From positions 102,277 through 166,276 of the forward strand of contig CAMUDN010000003.1 in assembly GCA_947087645.1 (NCBI GenBank): a DNA stretch of 64,000 nucleotides. The letters run 5' to 3'. Below are positions 36,050-45,389 of this stretch, piece by piece (the first letter of the stretch is position 1; the number at the start of each line of letters is the position of its first letter). Under the pieces are notes generated by a model that did no database searches, was not told the origin of the DNA, and worked only from the letters and a program-made list of their open reading frames with translations. The translations under genes were made by a program, and so were the position numbers. Source of the DNA: an uncultured Bulleidia sp. (GTDB lineage Bacteria > Bacillota_I > Bacilli_A > Erysipelotrichales > Erysipelotrichaceae).

Positions 36050-37685
36050 GGAAATTAGAGAATCATTTTTAGATGCTGCTATATTATTAATTATTATTTA
36101 TTTGATAAAAGATAAGTATCGTATATGGGCAATAATAACTTCTCTTTTATTTTTATGCTTTAAGCATCGATCTCTAAAGGTATTAATTTTTCTTTTGCTT
36201 TTTTTATTACCATCTTTTTCATTTTATAAATCAAATATTGAAAAAGTTAGAATTATACAGAAAAAGGAAACTTCTTATATCGTTGAAAATACTTTTTTTA
36301 AAAGAATGATTATTAAACAAAAATGTTCTTTACCATTAGGTGCAAGACTTATAATTAAAGTTAAAGAAATAGGTCATGAAGAAGCTAATTTTTTACAATT
36401 ACCATTACAAAAACAAATACCTATTATGGCTATAAAAGAACAAAAAGTAATTAATGAAAAAGGAACGTTATTAGAGTTTTTAAATGATTTTATTAAGCAA
36501 AATATAAATGTTGAAAAGCAAAAAATTTGGCAAGCTATTTTATTATCTTATCCAATAAGTTCCTATACTTATAGTTTTACATATGTTGGCTTTATTACAT
36601 TATTATCTTTTTTATTACGTTATCGTATAAGTATTAAAAAAAGAAAATATTTAGAAATATTATTAGCTATAATAATTTATTATTTTTTACCTCAAAAAAT
36701 ATTATTTTTCTTTTTATGGAAAAGAATTTTAAGTTTAATAAAATGGCGAAAAGATGAGTATTTAGCTACATTAATATGTACTTCTTTTCTATTTCTAAAA
36801 GCATCATTTTATAGTTTGACAATTATTTTATCTTTATTTCATAGTAGTATCTATTTATGGCAATTAAAATTGAAAGAAACTTTTTTATTGCGGTCATTAA
36901 TATCGATGTTTTTATTTGGTAAATGGCAAGTTATATATAGTTTAGGGTATCGCTTTTTTCGTATTTCACAAGGAATTTTATGTTTGTTGGCATATCTTTT
37001 TGTCTTTTTTAAAATACATGGGATAGTGTATTTAATAGATTGTTATATAAAAGGAGAATATTATTTACATAGTTTACAAATTGGTTATTCTTTTAATACT
37101 TATTTTTGGCTGCTATATTTAATAATTTATTTGTTTATAAATCAGCAAAAACGATTTTTTTATTTTGTTTTTTTGAGTTTGTTTATTTTTATTTATCCAT
37201 TTTTTTATCATCATTTTATGGTTATTTATCAACAGGGCAATATTATTTGTATTTATCATGAAAAGGAAAGAGTTACCGTTTTTCATCAAGGACAAAATGT
37301 TGAATATTTATTAGCAAAATATAAACAAAAATATCCTTTTAGAAAAATTAAATTAGAAAATTATAGTGATAAAACTTATTGCTTTAATTTATCCAATGTC
37401 AGTTTATCAATCAAAGGTAAAGATAGTTCACATCGTTTAGCTAAAACAGATATTCTTTTAACAAATGATCAATTTAGAAAGGTTAATCAATCATTAGATG
37501 AATGTCAGGCTAAATTTTTAATTTATGCTCATCAAAAATTAGATATATTGCAATATAAATATTTAGTTGATAATCATATTTCATTCCTTTCTTTACAAGA
37601 AGAAGGAGGTCTTTTATGGAAATTTTATTTTTTTAAGTGGTATATGATAACGGCAAAAGGGAATTTTGTTATAATTAAAAAATGA
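36018..37685 (+). CDS. comEC: Reduced ComEC/Rec2-like membrane protein
   Basis: 555 residues from ATG 36018, against about 700-770 for full ComEC. Order fits the family: two short membrane segments, an OB-like region (about 75-150), a membrane-rich centre (about 170-405) and a C-terminal soluble part. The competence motif around GLSGLH is not found, and the C-terminal domain lacks the HxHxDH signature of the metallo-beta-lactamase nuclease fold. The frame is unbroken, so it is reduced rather than frameshifted. Identity rests largely on its place between comEA and holA. No good ribosome site precedes the start, so it is probably coupled to comEA. Confidence 0.75.
   Translation: MKRFNIKLFFEEIRESFLDAAILLIIIYLIKDKYRIWAIITSLLFLCFKHRSLKVLIFLLLFLLPSFSFYKSNIEKVRIIQKKETSYIVENTFFKRMIIKQKCSLPLGARLIIKVKEIGHEEANFLQLPLQKQIPIMAIKEQKVINEKGTLLEFLNDFIKQNINVEKQKIWQAILLSYPISSYTYSFTYVGFITLLSFLLRYRISIKKRKYLEILLAIIIYYFLPQKILFFFLWKRILSLIKWRKDEYLATLICTSFLFLKASFYSLTIILSLFHSSIYLWQLKLKETFLLRSLISMFLFGKWQVIYSLGYRFFRISQGILCLLAYLFVFFKIHGIVYLIDCYIKGEYYLHSLQIGYSFNTYFWLLYLIIYLFINQQKRFFYFVFLSLFIFIYPFFYHHFMVIYQQGNIICIYHEKERVTVFHQGQNVEYLLAKYKQKYPFRKIKLENYSDKTYCFNLSNVSLSIKGKDSSHRLAKTDILLTNDQFRKVNQSLDECQAKFLIYAHQKLDILQYKYLVDNHISFLSLQEEGGLLWKFYFFKWYMITAKGNFVIIKK
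37667..37681 (+). promoter_or_regulatory. Extended -10 promoter directly before the holA start
   Basis: TGT-TATAAT (37667-37675), then 6 nt (TAAAAA) and ATG 37682. No ribosome site is present between the box and the start, so the transcript would be leaderless. The box lies within the last codons of comEC. Confidence 0.6.
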
Positions 37686-38668
37686 ATAGGAATTTTTTAA
37701 TTAGTGGTGATGATCAATATCGTAAAGAAGCTTATCTGTCTTTTTTGAAAGATACTAAGGAAATAAAAAAAGGTAATATAGAAATTTTTGATGCTGCCAA
37801 AGTAAAAGAGTTTAATATATCATCTTTTTTTCATACTTTATCTAAGCAAAGTCTATTTAGTGATGATAAAAGATTGGTTATCGTTAAAGATGCTTATTTT
37901 TTAAGTAGTTTATCGATAAAAGGCTTGGAAAGTGAACTTGATTTTTGGCAAAAACAGATGCATGAATATTTAGAAAATTCTAATGAACAGGTTGTGTTGG
38001 TTTTTTACATGGATAAATTAGCTTTGGATGGTCGCAAAAAAATAGTTAAATTTTTACAAGCCGAAAAAATCGAATGGCAAGATTTTAAAGCTTTGAAAAC
38101 ATGGGAATTTCCACAATATGCTAAAGAATGTTTAAAAAAAGAAAATCTCTATTTATCAGAAGCAGCATTTAATGAGCTTCTTTATCGCATTAATGCAGAT
38201 AGTATGCTTTTACAAAAAGCGATTGAGTTATTAAAATTAGTACCATCTGAAGAATATAATTTACAGGATATTGAAGAAAGAATTAGTTATTCTTTAAATG
38301 TTGATATTTTTTCTTTAGCAAATGTATTTTTAGAAAAAAATTTAGCTAAAACATGGCATATTTTAAAACATATGCAAAAAGCGAATATTGATTCACAAGC
38401 ACAAATTGCATTATTAGCATCACGGATCCGTAACCTTTATGATATGAAACAATTATCTGAATTAGGGTATGATAATATAAGCATTGCTCAAAAGCTTAAA
38501 GTAAAGAATTTTGCTGTGCAAAAAGGATTGAGTGCTTGTCTTTATCAAAGTGCTAATCAGTTATTAGCCATTTTAAAAGATTTAGCCGATTTAGATCAGA
38601 ATATAAAACAAGGTAAAATAGAAGCTAAACTTGGTTTTGAACAACTTATTCTTAGAAATGGAAAATGA
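37682..38668 (+). CDS. holA: DNA polymerase III delta subunit
   Basis: 328 residues, the clamp-loader subunit that opens the beta clamp. Family features: FLISGDDQYRKEAYLSFL at the N-terminus in place of a P-loop, SLFSDDKRLVIVKDA, and a helical C-terminus with QIALLASRIRNLYDMKQL and ILKDLADLDQNIKQG. Position after comEC is conserved in Firmicutes. The comEC stop overlaps its ATG by 4 bp, and a TATAAT box ends 6 nt upstream, so it could be made both by coupling and from a leaderless mRNA. Confidence 0.94.
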   Translation: MNRNFLISGDDQYRKEAYLSFLKDTKEIKKGNIEIFDAAKVKEFNISSFFHTLSKQSLFSDDKRLVIVKDAYFLSSLSIKGLESELDFWQKQMHEYLENSNEQVVLVFYMDKLALDGRKKIVKFLQAEKIEWQDFKALKTWEFPQYAKECLKKENLYLSEAAFNELLYRINADSMLLQKAIELLKLVPSEEYNLQDIEERISYSLNVDIFSLANVFLEKNLAKTWHILKHMQKANIDSQAQIALLASRIRNLYDMKQLSELGYDNISIAQKLKVKNFAVQKGLSACLYQSANQLLAILKDLADLDQNIKQGKIEAKLGFEQLILRNGK

Positions 38669-38669
38669 T

Positions 38670-39860
38670 ATGCAAGGTATTAAAGAGTTATATAAAATTG
38701 GTAGAGGTCCAAGTTCATCACATACATTAGCTCCTGAACGAGCTTGTCGTTTATTTGTTAAGGAATTTGGCCCATATCCATATTATGTCGTTGAATTGTA
38801 TGGATCATTATCATTAACTGGACATGGTCATAATACTGATTTAATTATTCAAGAAACTTTACCAGGAGAAGTTTTAATTAAATGGAAATTAGAGTGGTCA
38901 GAATCATTTCCTAATGGCTTTTATATATATGCTTTAAATGCCCAAAAAGAGATAAAACATAAATGGACAGTTTTTTCTTTAGGGGGCGGAAGTATCCAAG
39001 TCTTAGAAAAAAAATTCAATTTTAATGATGAGGTATATCCACAAAATAATTTTCAAGCAGTTAAAAATTTTTTGTATCAGAATAATTGTTCATTATGGGC
39101 ATATGTTTTATATTATGAACCGAATATTTTAGTTTATTTAAAAGAAGTTATTGAAGCGGAAATTAAATGTGTTGAAAATGGTTTAAAGGCAAGTGGGCTT
39201 TTACCAGGAAAATTAAAATTAGCTCGTTGTGCTAAAGATTTATTGCAACTTGCTAAAGATGATATGCGTTTGAAATTGATGGCTTATGCATATGCTGCTA
39301 ATGAAGAAAATGCAGCTATGCATACAGTTGTTACAGCACCAACTTTGGGTGCTTGTGGAGTTATTGCAGCTTTGACTTATTACTTAATAAATGATCTTAA
39401 ATATGACCTTGATGATGTTGCTAAAGCTTTAGCTGTTGGGGGTATTTTTGGTAATGTTATTAAACAAAATGCTACTATTTCAGGAGCTGTAGGCGGTTGT
39501 CAAGCAGAAGTAGGATCAGCTGTTTCAATGGCTTGTGCGATGCTTGCTTATGTGCAAAAAGAATCGTTGGCAGTTATTGAGTCAGCAGCTGAAATTGGTA
39601 TGGAACATCACTTAGGCTTAACATGTGATCCAGTTCAAGGATATGTCATGATTCCTTGTATTGAACGTAATAGTCAAGGTATTTTACGGGTTATTGATGC
39701 AGTTCAATTAGCTACTAATATGCGTAAAATAAGACAAAACAGGATAGATTTTGATACAGTTGTTAAAACAATGATGGAGACAGGTAAAGCAATGGATACA
39801 GAATTAAAAGAAACATCAGTTGGTGGTTTAGCTAAATTTTATAAGGATTCAACATGTTAA
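38670..39860 (+). CDS. L-serine dehydratase, single-chain iron-sulfur type
   Basis: 396 residues, beta and alpha parts fused in one chain. It deaminates L-serine to pyruvate and ammonia in the cytoplasm. The start MQGIKELYKIGRGPSSSHT is typical; ATG 38658 and TTG 38631 are in frame but overlap holA. The beta-like part holds ELYGSLSLTGHGH. The alpha-like part holds the 4Fe-4S cysteines in TLGACGV, AVGGCQAEVG and LTCDPVQGYV, plus IPCIERN. It would supply pyruvate to the pyruvate formate-lyase encoded further downstream. It overlaps the U32 gene by 7 bp. Confidence 0.92.
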   Translation: MQGIKELYKIGRGPSSSHTLAPERACRLFVKEFGPYPYYVVELYGSLSLTGHGHNTDLIIQETLPGEVLIKWKLEWSESFPNGFYIYALNAQKEIKHKWTVFSLGGGSIQVLEKKFNFNDEVYPQNNFQAVKNFLYQNNCSLWAYVLYYEPNILVYLKEVIEAEIKCVENGLKASGLLPGKLKLARCAKDLLQLAKDDMRLKLMAYAYAANEENAAMHTVVTAPTLGACGVIAALTYYLINDLKYDLDDVAKALAVGGIFGNVIKQNATISGAVGGCQAEVGSAVSMACAMLAYVQKESLAVIESAAEIGMEHHLGLTCDPVQGYVMIPCIERNSQGILRVIDAVQLATNMRKIRQNRIDFDTVVKTMMETGKAMDTELKETSVGGLAKFYKDSTC

Positions 39861-42010
39861 AAAAGATTGAATTATTATCACCTGCTGGTAGTATGGAAAG
39901 TTTAATAGCGGCTATTGAAGCCGGTTGTGATGCTGTATATTTAGGATTATCTTCATATTCGGCAAGAGCATTTGCCCAGAATTTTTCCTTAACTAATATT
40001 GCTGATACTATCGCATATTGTCATATTCGTGATGTGCGTGTCTATGTTACGATGAATACTTTAATTTATGAAGCTGAATTTAAAGGCTTACAAAAGGCAG
40101 TAGATATTCTTTATCATGCTGATGTTGACGGTATTTTAGTTCAAGATTTAGGATTATATCATTATATTCAACAAACGTATCCTGATTTGCCATTACATTG
40201 TTCAACACAAATGCATATTCATAATGTAGCTGCTGTGCGTTATATGAAGTCCCAAAAAGCAACTCGCTGTGTTATTGCTCGTGAATGTTCACTTGAAACA
40301 ATTAGAAAAATGTGTAAAGAAGATATAGAAATAGAAGTTTTTGTTTATGGTGCTATATGTATTGCTTATAGTGGACAATGTTTAATGTCTTCTTCTTTAA
40401 AAGGGCGTTCAGCTAATCGTGGTGTTTGTGCTCAAAATTGTCGTTTGAAATATCAAGAAGATGGTAAATATGCCAAAGATGGTGAATATTGTTTAAGTCC
40501 TAAAGACTTAAATGCCATTGAATTAGTACCGGAATTAATTTCTGCTGGGGTAGCTAGTTTGAAAATTGAAGGACGGATGAAGAGTCCATCATATGTCTAT
40601 GCTGTTACAAAAGCATTTCGCCAAGCAATAGATGCTTATTATCAAAAAAAAGAATTTAAATTATCTGTAACAGAAGAGAAAAAATTATTTACATTATTCA
40701 ATCGAGGTTTTTCAAAAGGTCATTTAGCTAATGAAAATATTATACAAAGGATGGCTCATTTACGACCAAATCATCAAGGTATTAAATTGGCTTATGTATT
40801 AGCAACACATGGTCATTATATTCAAATGAAATTAATACATGATTTATCACAAGGAGATGGTATTCGTATCTTATCACATCCTCTAGATATTGGCTTTGTT
40901 GTTAATAAAATGGAAAATCAAAAAGGTTTATTATGCAAACTTGCTAAAGCGGGGGAAATTGTACAAGTTTATTGTCCTAATGGTTGGGTTAAAATAGGTG
41001 ATGAAGTTCGCTTAACAAATGATGTCAATTTAGTTAAAGATATTCAAAATGAAATATCGAAACATAAACGTCGGGTTTTAATTAACATAAAATTAAATGC
41101 TAAAATTGATGAACCATTGTTTTTGGAAGTAATGGATGGTCGACAAAAGTTATTTTTAAAAACTAATATGCTTTGTCAAAAAGCTTTAAAAAAGCCTCTT
41201 GGTAAAGAACGTTTAAAAGAAGCATTAGGTCAATTGGAAGATTCAGCTTATAAGTTACAAAAAATTGATTTTGTATTAGATAATTTCTTTTTGCCAATGA
41301 AAGAAATAAATCAATTACGACGACAAATGATTAAAAAGCTTGATCAATCAAGAGCTATTTTAAATACTAATCGTAAAACTAAACAAGCATATAAATTTAC
41401 TTTGCAAGATCCTTTATATCACGGTGATTTATTGCTTGTTGAAGGGCCAAAAACAAATATCAAAGCCCATTATTTATCTGCGCAAGAAATAAGTGCTACG
41501 GTAAATGAAAATAATGAAAAATATCAAAATTATAAAAATGTTGTTTTAAATGAAATGGGAACTTTTTATGGTCAGCATGAAAATTGTATTGCGGGCATGT
41601 CGTTAAATATCACAAATAGTTATAGTTTAGCTTATTTTTTATCTCAAGAAGGAGTTGATGCAGCTATTTTATCCAGTGAATTAAAACCTATTCAAATTAA
41701 GAATTTAATTCAAAACTTTATAAAACGTTATGGCTTTATACCATTTACATATCAATTTGTTTTTGGCAAACGAAATTTAATGATCATCAAGCAAGGTTTT
41801 GATGATATAAGAGCGAAGACTTTAACTGATTTACAAGATCATCATTATCAATTATCATATACAGATAAAGAAGTATTCATTCATGAACCAATGGTATATA
41901 GAAGAAAAAATGAATATGCTAAAGGAAGTTATCTGATTATTGATAAAACAGTAATAAATGCAGAAAAAATTTTGGAGGAAGCTTATGAAGAAATTTTTAA
42001 TCGAATTTAA
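39854..42010 (+). CDS. U32 family peptidase-like protein with C-terminal DUF3656
   Basis: 718 residues. The N-terminal TIM-barrel-like part starts ELLSPAGSMESLIAAIEAGCDAVYLG and carries the U32 signature EVFVYGAICIAYSGQCLMSS, followed by GRSANRGVCAQNCR, with the cysteines expected to hold an Fe-S cluster. The long C-terminal part (about 350-715) matches the layout of E. coli RlhA-type proteins. Characterised members include RlhA (23S rRNA hydroxylation) and TrhP (tRNA hydroxylation), so an RNA-modifying role is more likely than proteolysis. It overlaps mscL by 26 bp. Confidence 0.9.
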   Translation: MLKKIELLSPAGSMESLIAAIEAGCDAVYLGLSSYSARAFAQNFSLTNIADTIAYCHIRDVRVYVTMNTLIYEAEFKGLQKAVDILYHADVDGILVQDLGLYHYIQQTYPDLPLHCSTQMHIHNVAAVRYMKSQKATRCVIARECSLETIRKMCKEDIEIEVFVYGAICIAYSGQCLMSSSLKGRSANRGVCAQNCRLKYQEDGKYAKDGEYCLSPKDLNAIELVPELISAGVASLKIEGRMKSPSYVYAVTKAFRQAIDAYYQKKEFKLSVTEEKKLFTLFNRGFSKGHLANENIIQRMAHLRPNHQGIKLAYVLATHGHYIQMKLIHDLSQGDGIRILSHPLDIGFVVNKMENQKGLLCKLAKAGEIVQVYCPNGWVKIGDEVRLTNDVNLVKDIQNEISKHKRRVLINIKLNAKIDEPLFLEVMDGRQKLFLKTNMLCQKALKKPLGKERLKEALGQLEDSAYKLQKIDFVLDNFFLPMKEINQLRRQMIKKLDQSRAILNTNRKTKQAYKFTLQDPLYHGDLLLVEGPKTNIKAHYLSAQEISATVNENNEKYQNYKNVVLNEMGTFYGQHENCIAGMSLNITNSYSLAYFLSQEGVDAAILSSELKPIQIKNLIQNFIKRYGFIPFTYQFVFGKRNLMIIKQGFDDIRAKTLTDLQDHHYQLSYTDKEVFIHEPMVYRRKNEYAKGSYLIIDKTVINAEKILEEAYEEIFNRI

Positions 42011-42365
42011 AGAATTTGCATTAAAGGGAAATGTTGTTGATTTAGCAGTTGGTGTTATTATTGGTGGTGCATTTCAAGCTATTATTAAATCATTTATTGA
42101 TAATATTTTGAATCCGATTATTGGTATTTTATTTAAAGCTGATTTATCACTTATTGTTTTAAAAATAGGATCAGTAAGTCTAGGCATAGGTGCTTTTGTT
42201 TCTTCTTTTATTAATTTTATTTTATTGGCTTTAGTATTATTTATTATGGTTTATACAATGAATAATATTCGTGGTTTAATGAAAGAAGATAAGCCAGAAG
42301 AAGTAAAAAAATCAGAGGAAGTAATTTTACTTTCAGAAATTCTTAAAGAATTAAAAAATAAATAA
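41985..42365 (+). CDS. mscL: Large-conductance mechanosensitive channel MscL
   Basis: 126 residues from ATG 41985, with GGAGG 7 nt upstream; the start lies inside the U32 gene. FKEFALKGNVVDLAVGVIIGGAF is the N-terminal helix and TM1, the second transmembrane segment is about 65-90, and a cytoplasmic helix (LLSEILKELKNK) ends the protein. It releases solutes on hypo-osmotic shock. Confidence 0.97.
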   Translation: MKKFLIEFKEFALKGNVVDLAVGVIIGGAFQAIIKSFIDNILNPIIGILFKADLSLIVLKIGSVSLGIGAFVSSFINFILLALVLFIMVYTMNNIRGLMKEDKPEEVKKSEEVILLSEILKELKNK

Positions 42366-42383
42366 TATAAATAATTTTAATGG

Positions 42384-42414
42384 GCTAATAAAGAGAAATT
42401 TTTATTAGCTTTTT
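42384..42414 (+). terminator. Intrinsic terminator after mscL
   Basis: GCTAATAAA (42384-42392) / TTTATTAGC (42401-42409), followed by TTTTT. Confidence 0.85.
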
Positions 42415-42431
42415 CGTTTAAAATAAAAATT

Positions 42432-42440
42432 TGCTATAAT
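42432..42440 (+). promoter_or_regulatory. Extended -10 promoter of smc
   Basis: TGC-TATAAT (42432-42440); ribosome site AGGAG and ATG 42462 follow. Confidence 0.6.
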
Positions 42441-42461
42441 AGTTAGGATATAGGAGAAATA

Positions 42462-45389
42462 ATGTTCTTAAAAAGAATTGAAATGCGAGGCTTTAAATCA
42501 TTTGCGGATAAAACATTAATTGAATTTGATCAGCCAATTACAGCTATTGTTGGTCCAAATGGTTGTGGTAAGTCAAATATCACCGATGCAATTCGTTGGG
42601 TTTTAGGTGAACAAAGTGCTAAAAGCATGCGTGGTGATAAAATGAATGATGTTATCTTCGCTGGTTCATTAGAAAGACGGAAGGTTAATTTAGCTGAAGT
42701 AACATTAATTTTTGATAATAGTCAAAAACAATTAAATATTGATCAAAAGGAAGTAGAAGTTACAAGACGTCTTTATCGTGATTCTGGGGAAGCTAATTAC
42801 TTAATTAATCATCGCTTAGTCCGCTTGAAAGATATTGTTGATCTTTTTTTAGATACTGGTCTTGGTAAAGATTCGTTGAGCATTATTAGTCAAGGTAATA
42901 TTTTATCTTTTGCGGAAAGTAAGCCTTATGAACGAAGATCTATATTTGAAGAAGCTGCTGGTGTTGCCAAATATAAAAAGCGTAAACTTGAAACTTTAGC
43001 TCATTTGGAAAGAAGTAAAGCTAATTTAGAGCAGAATCAATTAATATTAGAAGAGTTAGAAAAACAGATTTCACCTTTAAAAAGGCAAGCTAAAAAAGCT
43101 GAATTATATCAGCAGAAAAAAGAATCTTTACAAAAAATTGAAATTACTGTTTTAGTTAATACGATAAGTTCATTGCATGAACAATTAGCTAACTTAGATC
43201 AACAGTTATTTGAAGTAAATACAAGTAAAACAGTTTTACAAACAGATCTTCAAGTAGGAGAAAGTCAAGTTAAGATTTGGCGTAAGGAAATTCATGAAAT
43301 GGATCTTAATATTCAAAAATATCAAGATCAGATTATGCAATCAAATAATGCTATTGTGCAATTAGAAAATCGTAAAAGTGAGTATGAAGAAAAAAGCAAA
43401 TATGTTTTAGAAGTTGGCAATCATCAAGAAAAAGAAAAGGAATTACAACAATTATATCAAAATGCCAAGATTGAATATGAAGATCGTTTACAAAGACAAA
43501 ATGTTTTAGAACAGGAATTAAAATTAGGACAAAAACAATTAGCTAAAATTGCTAATGACTTATTAGATTGCAAAAATAATGTTGATTTATCATCTTATCG
43601 TTATCAACAGATTGAAAAAAGATTACAAGTATTAAAAGAAATTAGTAAAAATCCTTTTAGTCATAATAGTGGTTTAAAAGCCATTACAGAAAATAAAGAA
43701 AGTTTAAGTGGCATTATTGGTGTAATTGGGCAGTTACTTAAAGTGGAAGAAAAATATGCTTTGGCTATTAGTACAGCATTAGGGGCGGCTGTTCAACATA
43801 TTCTAACAAATGATGAAAAAAGTGCTCGCTTAGCAATTCAGTTTTTAAAGCAAAATCAAGCTGGACGTTGTACTTTTTTACCTTTAAGCGTTTGTCAAGA
43901 ACGTTTTGTTAGTAAGGAAATATTGTTGATTTTAGCTAATCAAGATGGTTATTTAGGTTTAGCAAGTCAATATTGTAAAATTGATGGTACTTATCAAGCT
44001 GTTATCAATTCATTATTAAACAATGTCATTGTTGTTGAAAATTTAACAAAAGGTAATCAAATAGCTAATATTATAAATCATCAATATAAGATTGTTACTT
44101 TAGATGGTGATGTTATTCATCGTGGTGGTTCAATGACAGGCGGAAAGAGTAAAAATGATTTTAATATTATGACGATGCATAAAGAAATAAAATCATTAGA
44201 GCTTAATCTTGATGCTTTAGCGGCGAAAAAAGAATTAGCTTTGAAAGCTTATGATAAAGTTTTAAAAGAACGACAAAATATTTCAGCTAGTTTAGAACAA
44301 TGTCGTTTATCTTTAGCTTCATTAGTAGCTATTGTAGATGTCAAAAAAGCACGTATGGATCGTTATTTTACAGATTTAGAACTATGTGGTAAAAAAGCAT
44401 TAAATGATGATGAAATGAGTCAGCCAAGCTTTATTTTAGATTTGAATAAAGCTTATGAAAAACGAGATGAATTAAATAAAAAATTACAACTATGCAAGCA
44501 AAAAAGAAATCAAGAAGACAATCAGTTAGAGCGTAAAGAAGCTCAGTTAAGACAAAAAAGAAATGAATTTACAAAATTACAAGATGAATGTCATATTCTT
44601 GATTTAAGTAAAGGTAAATATGAAACAAAATTAGAAAATTGTTTACAACGGTTATCAAGTGAATATCGGATGACTTATCAATTTGCTAAAGATAAAGTTG
44701 AAATTAACGATCTTACACAAAAAGAGGAAGAAGTACAAGCATTACGTGATGAAATTGAATCACTAGGTAATGTTAATATGAATGCTCCTGAACAATATCA
44801 AGAAGTTAATGAACGTTATGAAACTTTAAAAAATCATATTCAAGAAATTGAATCATCAATCAAACAACTATTGAAAGCAGTTGATGATATGGATATGATT
44901 ATGAAAGAACAATTTCAAGTTACTTTTAAAAAAGTAAATGATGCTTTTGGGGAAATATTTAAAGCTATTTATGGTGGTGGAAAAGCTTTTTTACGTTTAG
45001 ATAATCCTCAAGACTTATTGACAAGTGGTATTGAGATATATGCTCAGCCACCTGGTAAAACAGTACATAATAATCTTTTATTTTCGGGTGGTGAAAAAAG
45101 TCTATTAGCTTTATGTGTTTTATTTGCGATTTTAAAAGTTAAACCTATTCCTTTGGTTATTTTAGATGAAGTTGAAGCGGCTTTAGATCCAGCTAATGTT
45201 TTACGTTTTGCTAAATATTTAAGTAATTATATTGATCAAAGCCAATTTTTAGTTGTAACACATCGACCAGGAACCATGGAAAAAGCAAATACTTTATATG
45301 GTGTAACAATGCAACAACAAGGTGTATCATCATTGTTACGAGTAAATTTAGTAGATGCTCTTCATTTTAGTAAGGAGATTGAATCATGA
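42462..45389 (+). CDS. smc: Chromosome partition protein SMC, short-armed
   Basis: 975 residues, about 200 fewer than the usual 1150-1190. N-terminal head with Walker A GPNGCGKSNITDAIRWVLGEQS and QGNILSFAESKP; first coiled coil about 165-403; hinge about 404-563 (GIIGVIGQLL to GGSMTGGKS); second coil about 565-770; C-terminal head with signature SGGEKSLLALCVLFAI (about 874) and Walker B LVILDEVEAALDPANV. Heads and hinge are intact, so the shortening is in the arms. It starts the smc-ftsY-ylxM operon and overlaps ftsY by 4 bp. Confidence 0.96.
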   Translation: MFLKRIEMRGFKSFADKTLIEFDQPITAIVGPNGCGKSNITDAIRWVLGEQSAKSMRGDKMNDVIFAGSLERRKVNLAEVTLIFDNSQKQLNIDQKEVEVTRRLYRDSGEANYLINHRLVRLKDIVDLFLDTGLGKDSLSIISQGNILSFAESKPYERRSIFEEAAGVAKYKKRKLETLAHLERSKANLEQNQLILEELEKQISPLKRQAKKAELYQQKKESLQKIEITVLVNTISSLHEQLANLDQQLFEVNTSKTVLQTDLQVGESQVKIWRKEIHEMDLNIQKYQDQIMQSNNAIVQLENRKSEYEEKSKYVLEVGNHQEKEKELQQLYQNAKIEYEDRLQRQNVLEQELKLGQKQLAKIANDLLDCKNNVDLSSYRYQQIEKRLQVLKEISKNPFSHNSGLKAITENKESLSGIIGVIGQLLKVEEKYALAISTALGAAVQHILTNDEKSARLAIQFLKQNQAGRCTFLPLSVCQERFVSKEILLILANQDGYLGLASQYCKIDGTYQAVINSLLNNVIVVENLTKGNQIANIINHQYKIVTLDGDVIHRGGSMTGGKSKNDFNIMTMHKEIKSLELNLDALAAKKELALKAYDKVLKERQNISASLEQCRLSLASLVAIVDVKKARMDRYFTDLELCGKKALNDDEMSQPSFILDLNKAYEKRDELNKKLQLCKQKRNQEDNQLERKEAQLRQKRNEFTKLQDECHILDLSKGKYETKLENCLQRLSSEYRMTYQFAKDKVEINDLTQKEEEVQALRDEIESLGNVNMNAPEQYQEVNERYETLKNHIQEIESSIKQLLKAVDDMDMIMKEQFQVTFKKVNDAFGEIFKAIYGGGKAFLRLDNPQDLLTSGIEIYAQPPGKTVHNNLLFSGGEKSLLALCVLFAILKVKPIPLVILDEVEAALDPANVLRFAKYLSNYIDQSQFLVVTHRPGTMEKANTLYGVTMQQQGVSSLLRVNLVDALHFSKEIES

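Noticed and set aside
37603..37640. Strong GAAGGAGG plus ATG opening a six-codon frame inside comEC
   Set aside because: The purine run is part of codons for E-E-G-G; the mini-frame is too short to support, though it lies before the holA promoter.
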